DNA from: Kiritimatiellia bacterium
GTDB lineage: Bacteria; Verrucomicrobiota; Kiritimatiellia; RFP12; UBA3636
DNA length: 5,535 bases
Assembly (NCBI GenBank): GCA_016295275.1
Contig: JAEDLN010000160.1
Location: forward strand, 1 to 5,535
Direction: 5' to 3'
Position 1 is the stretch's first letter. Each line of letters opens with the position of its first letter. Below the pieces are notes generated by a model. The model searched no databases, was not told where the DNA came from, and saw only the letters and a list, made by a program, of their open reading frames with translations. Positions 5,501-5,535 of this stretch are shown one piece after another. The translations under genes and the position numbers were made by a program.

Positions 5501-5535
5501 TGGCAAGCCGCGGCATGCAAAACTCTCAGCGTGTG

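Noticed and set aside
5211..5520. Three overlapping minus-strand frames of 84-101 codons upstream of NDK
   Set aside because: Several frames are open at once in low-stop GC-rich DNA; the products are Pro/Arg/Ala-rich and partly encoded by a tandem repeat.

Overview
The window holds a compact, single-strand run of four housekeeping genes on the minus strand, bracketed by two GC-rich, G-skewed non-coding flanks. In transcription order these are a two-domain nucleoside diphosphate kinase (5198-4062), a class I PLP aminotransferase of the aspartate type (3943-2765), an alpha2-type glycyl-tRNA synthetase (2687-1110) and a parvulin (PpiC-type) peptidyl-prolyl isomerase without signal peptide (1082-210). 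A perfect 13-bp hairpin followed by a T run (182-150) ends the unit as an intrinsic terminator. Spacers of 118, 77 and 27 nt separate the genes. One weak sigma70-like promoter lies just before the first gene, so the simplest reading is one operon, with possible attenuation in the two longer spacers.

Organism: a bacterium of moderately high GC. The alpha2 GlyRS with a Cys4 zinc ribbon, the oversized double-domain NDK and the absence of clear Shine-Dalgarno sequences before all four genes would fit a member of the PVC superphylum (Kiritimatiellota, Lentisphaerota or Verrucomicrobiota relatives). This is an inference of low confidence, since no rRNA or other marker is present.

The genes together serve NTP balance (NDK), amino-acid and nitrogen metabolism (aminotransferase), glycine charging for translation (GlyRS) and cytosolic proline isomerisation in protein folding (PpiC). 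They look like a growth-linked housekeeping set rather than a defence or mobile system. I see no mobile element, CRISPR array, tRNA or rRNA.

The most unusual parts are (i) the NDK, whose N-terminal domain has lost the catalytic lysine and histidine while the C-terminal domain keeps them and carries about 60 extra residues, and (ii) the upstream non-coding flank (about 5270-5535). That flank contains a 15-bp G-rich tandem repeat with several G-quadruplex motifs, then a 168-bp stretch that folds into six consecutive hairpins. The first and last of these are copies of one 15-nt hairpin that differ by a compensatory base-pair change. Short modules from this flank recur in the opposite flank (1-149), suggesting a family of dispersed intergenic repeats.
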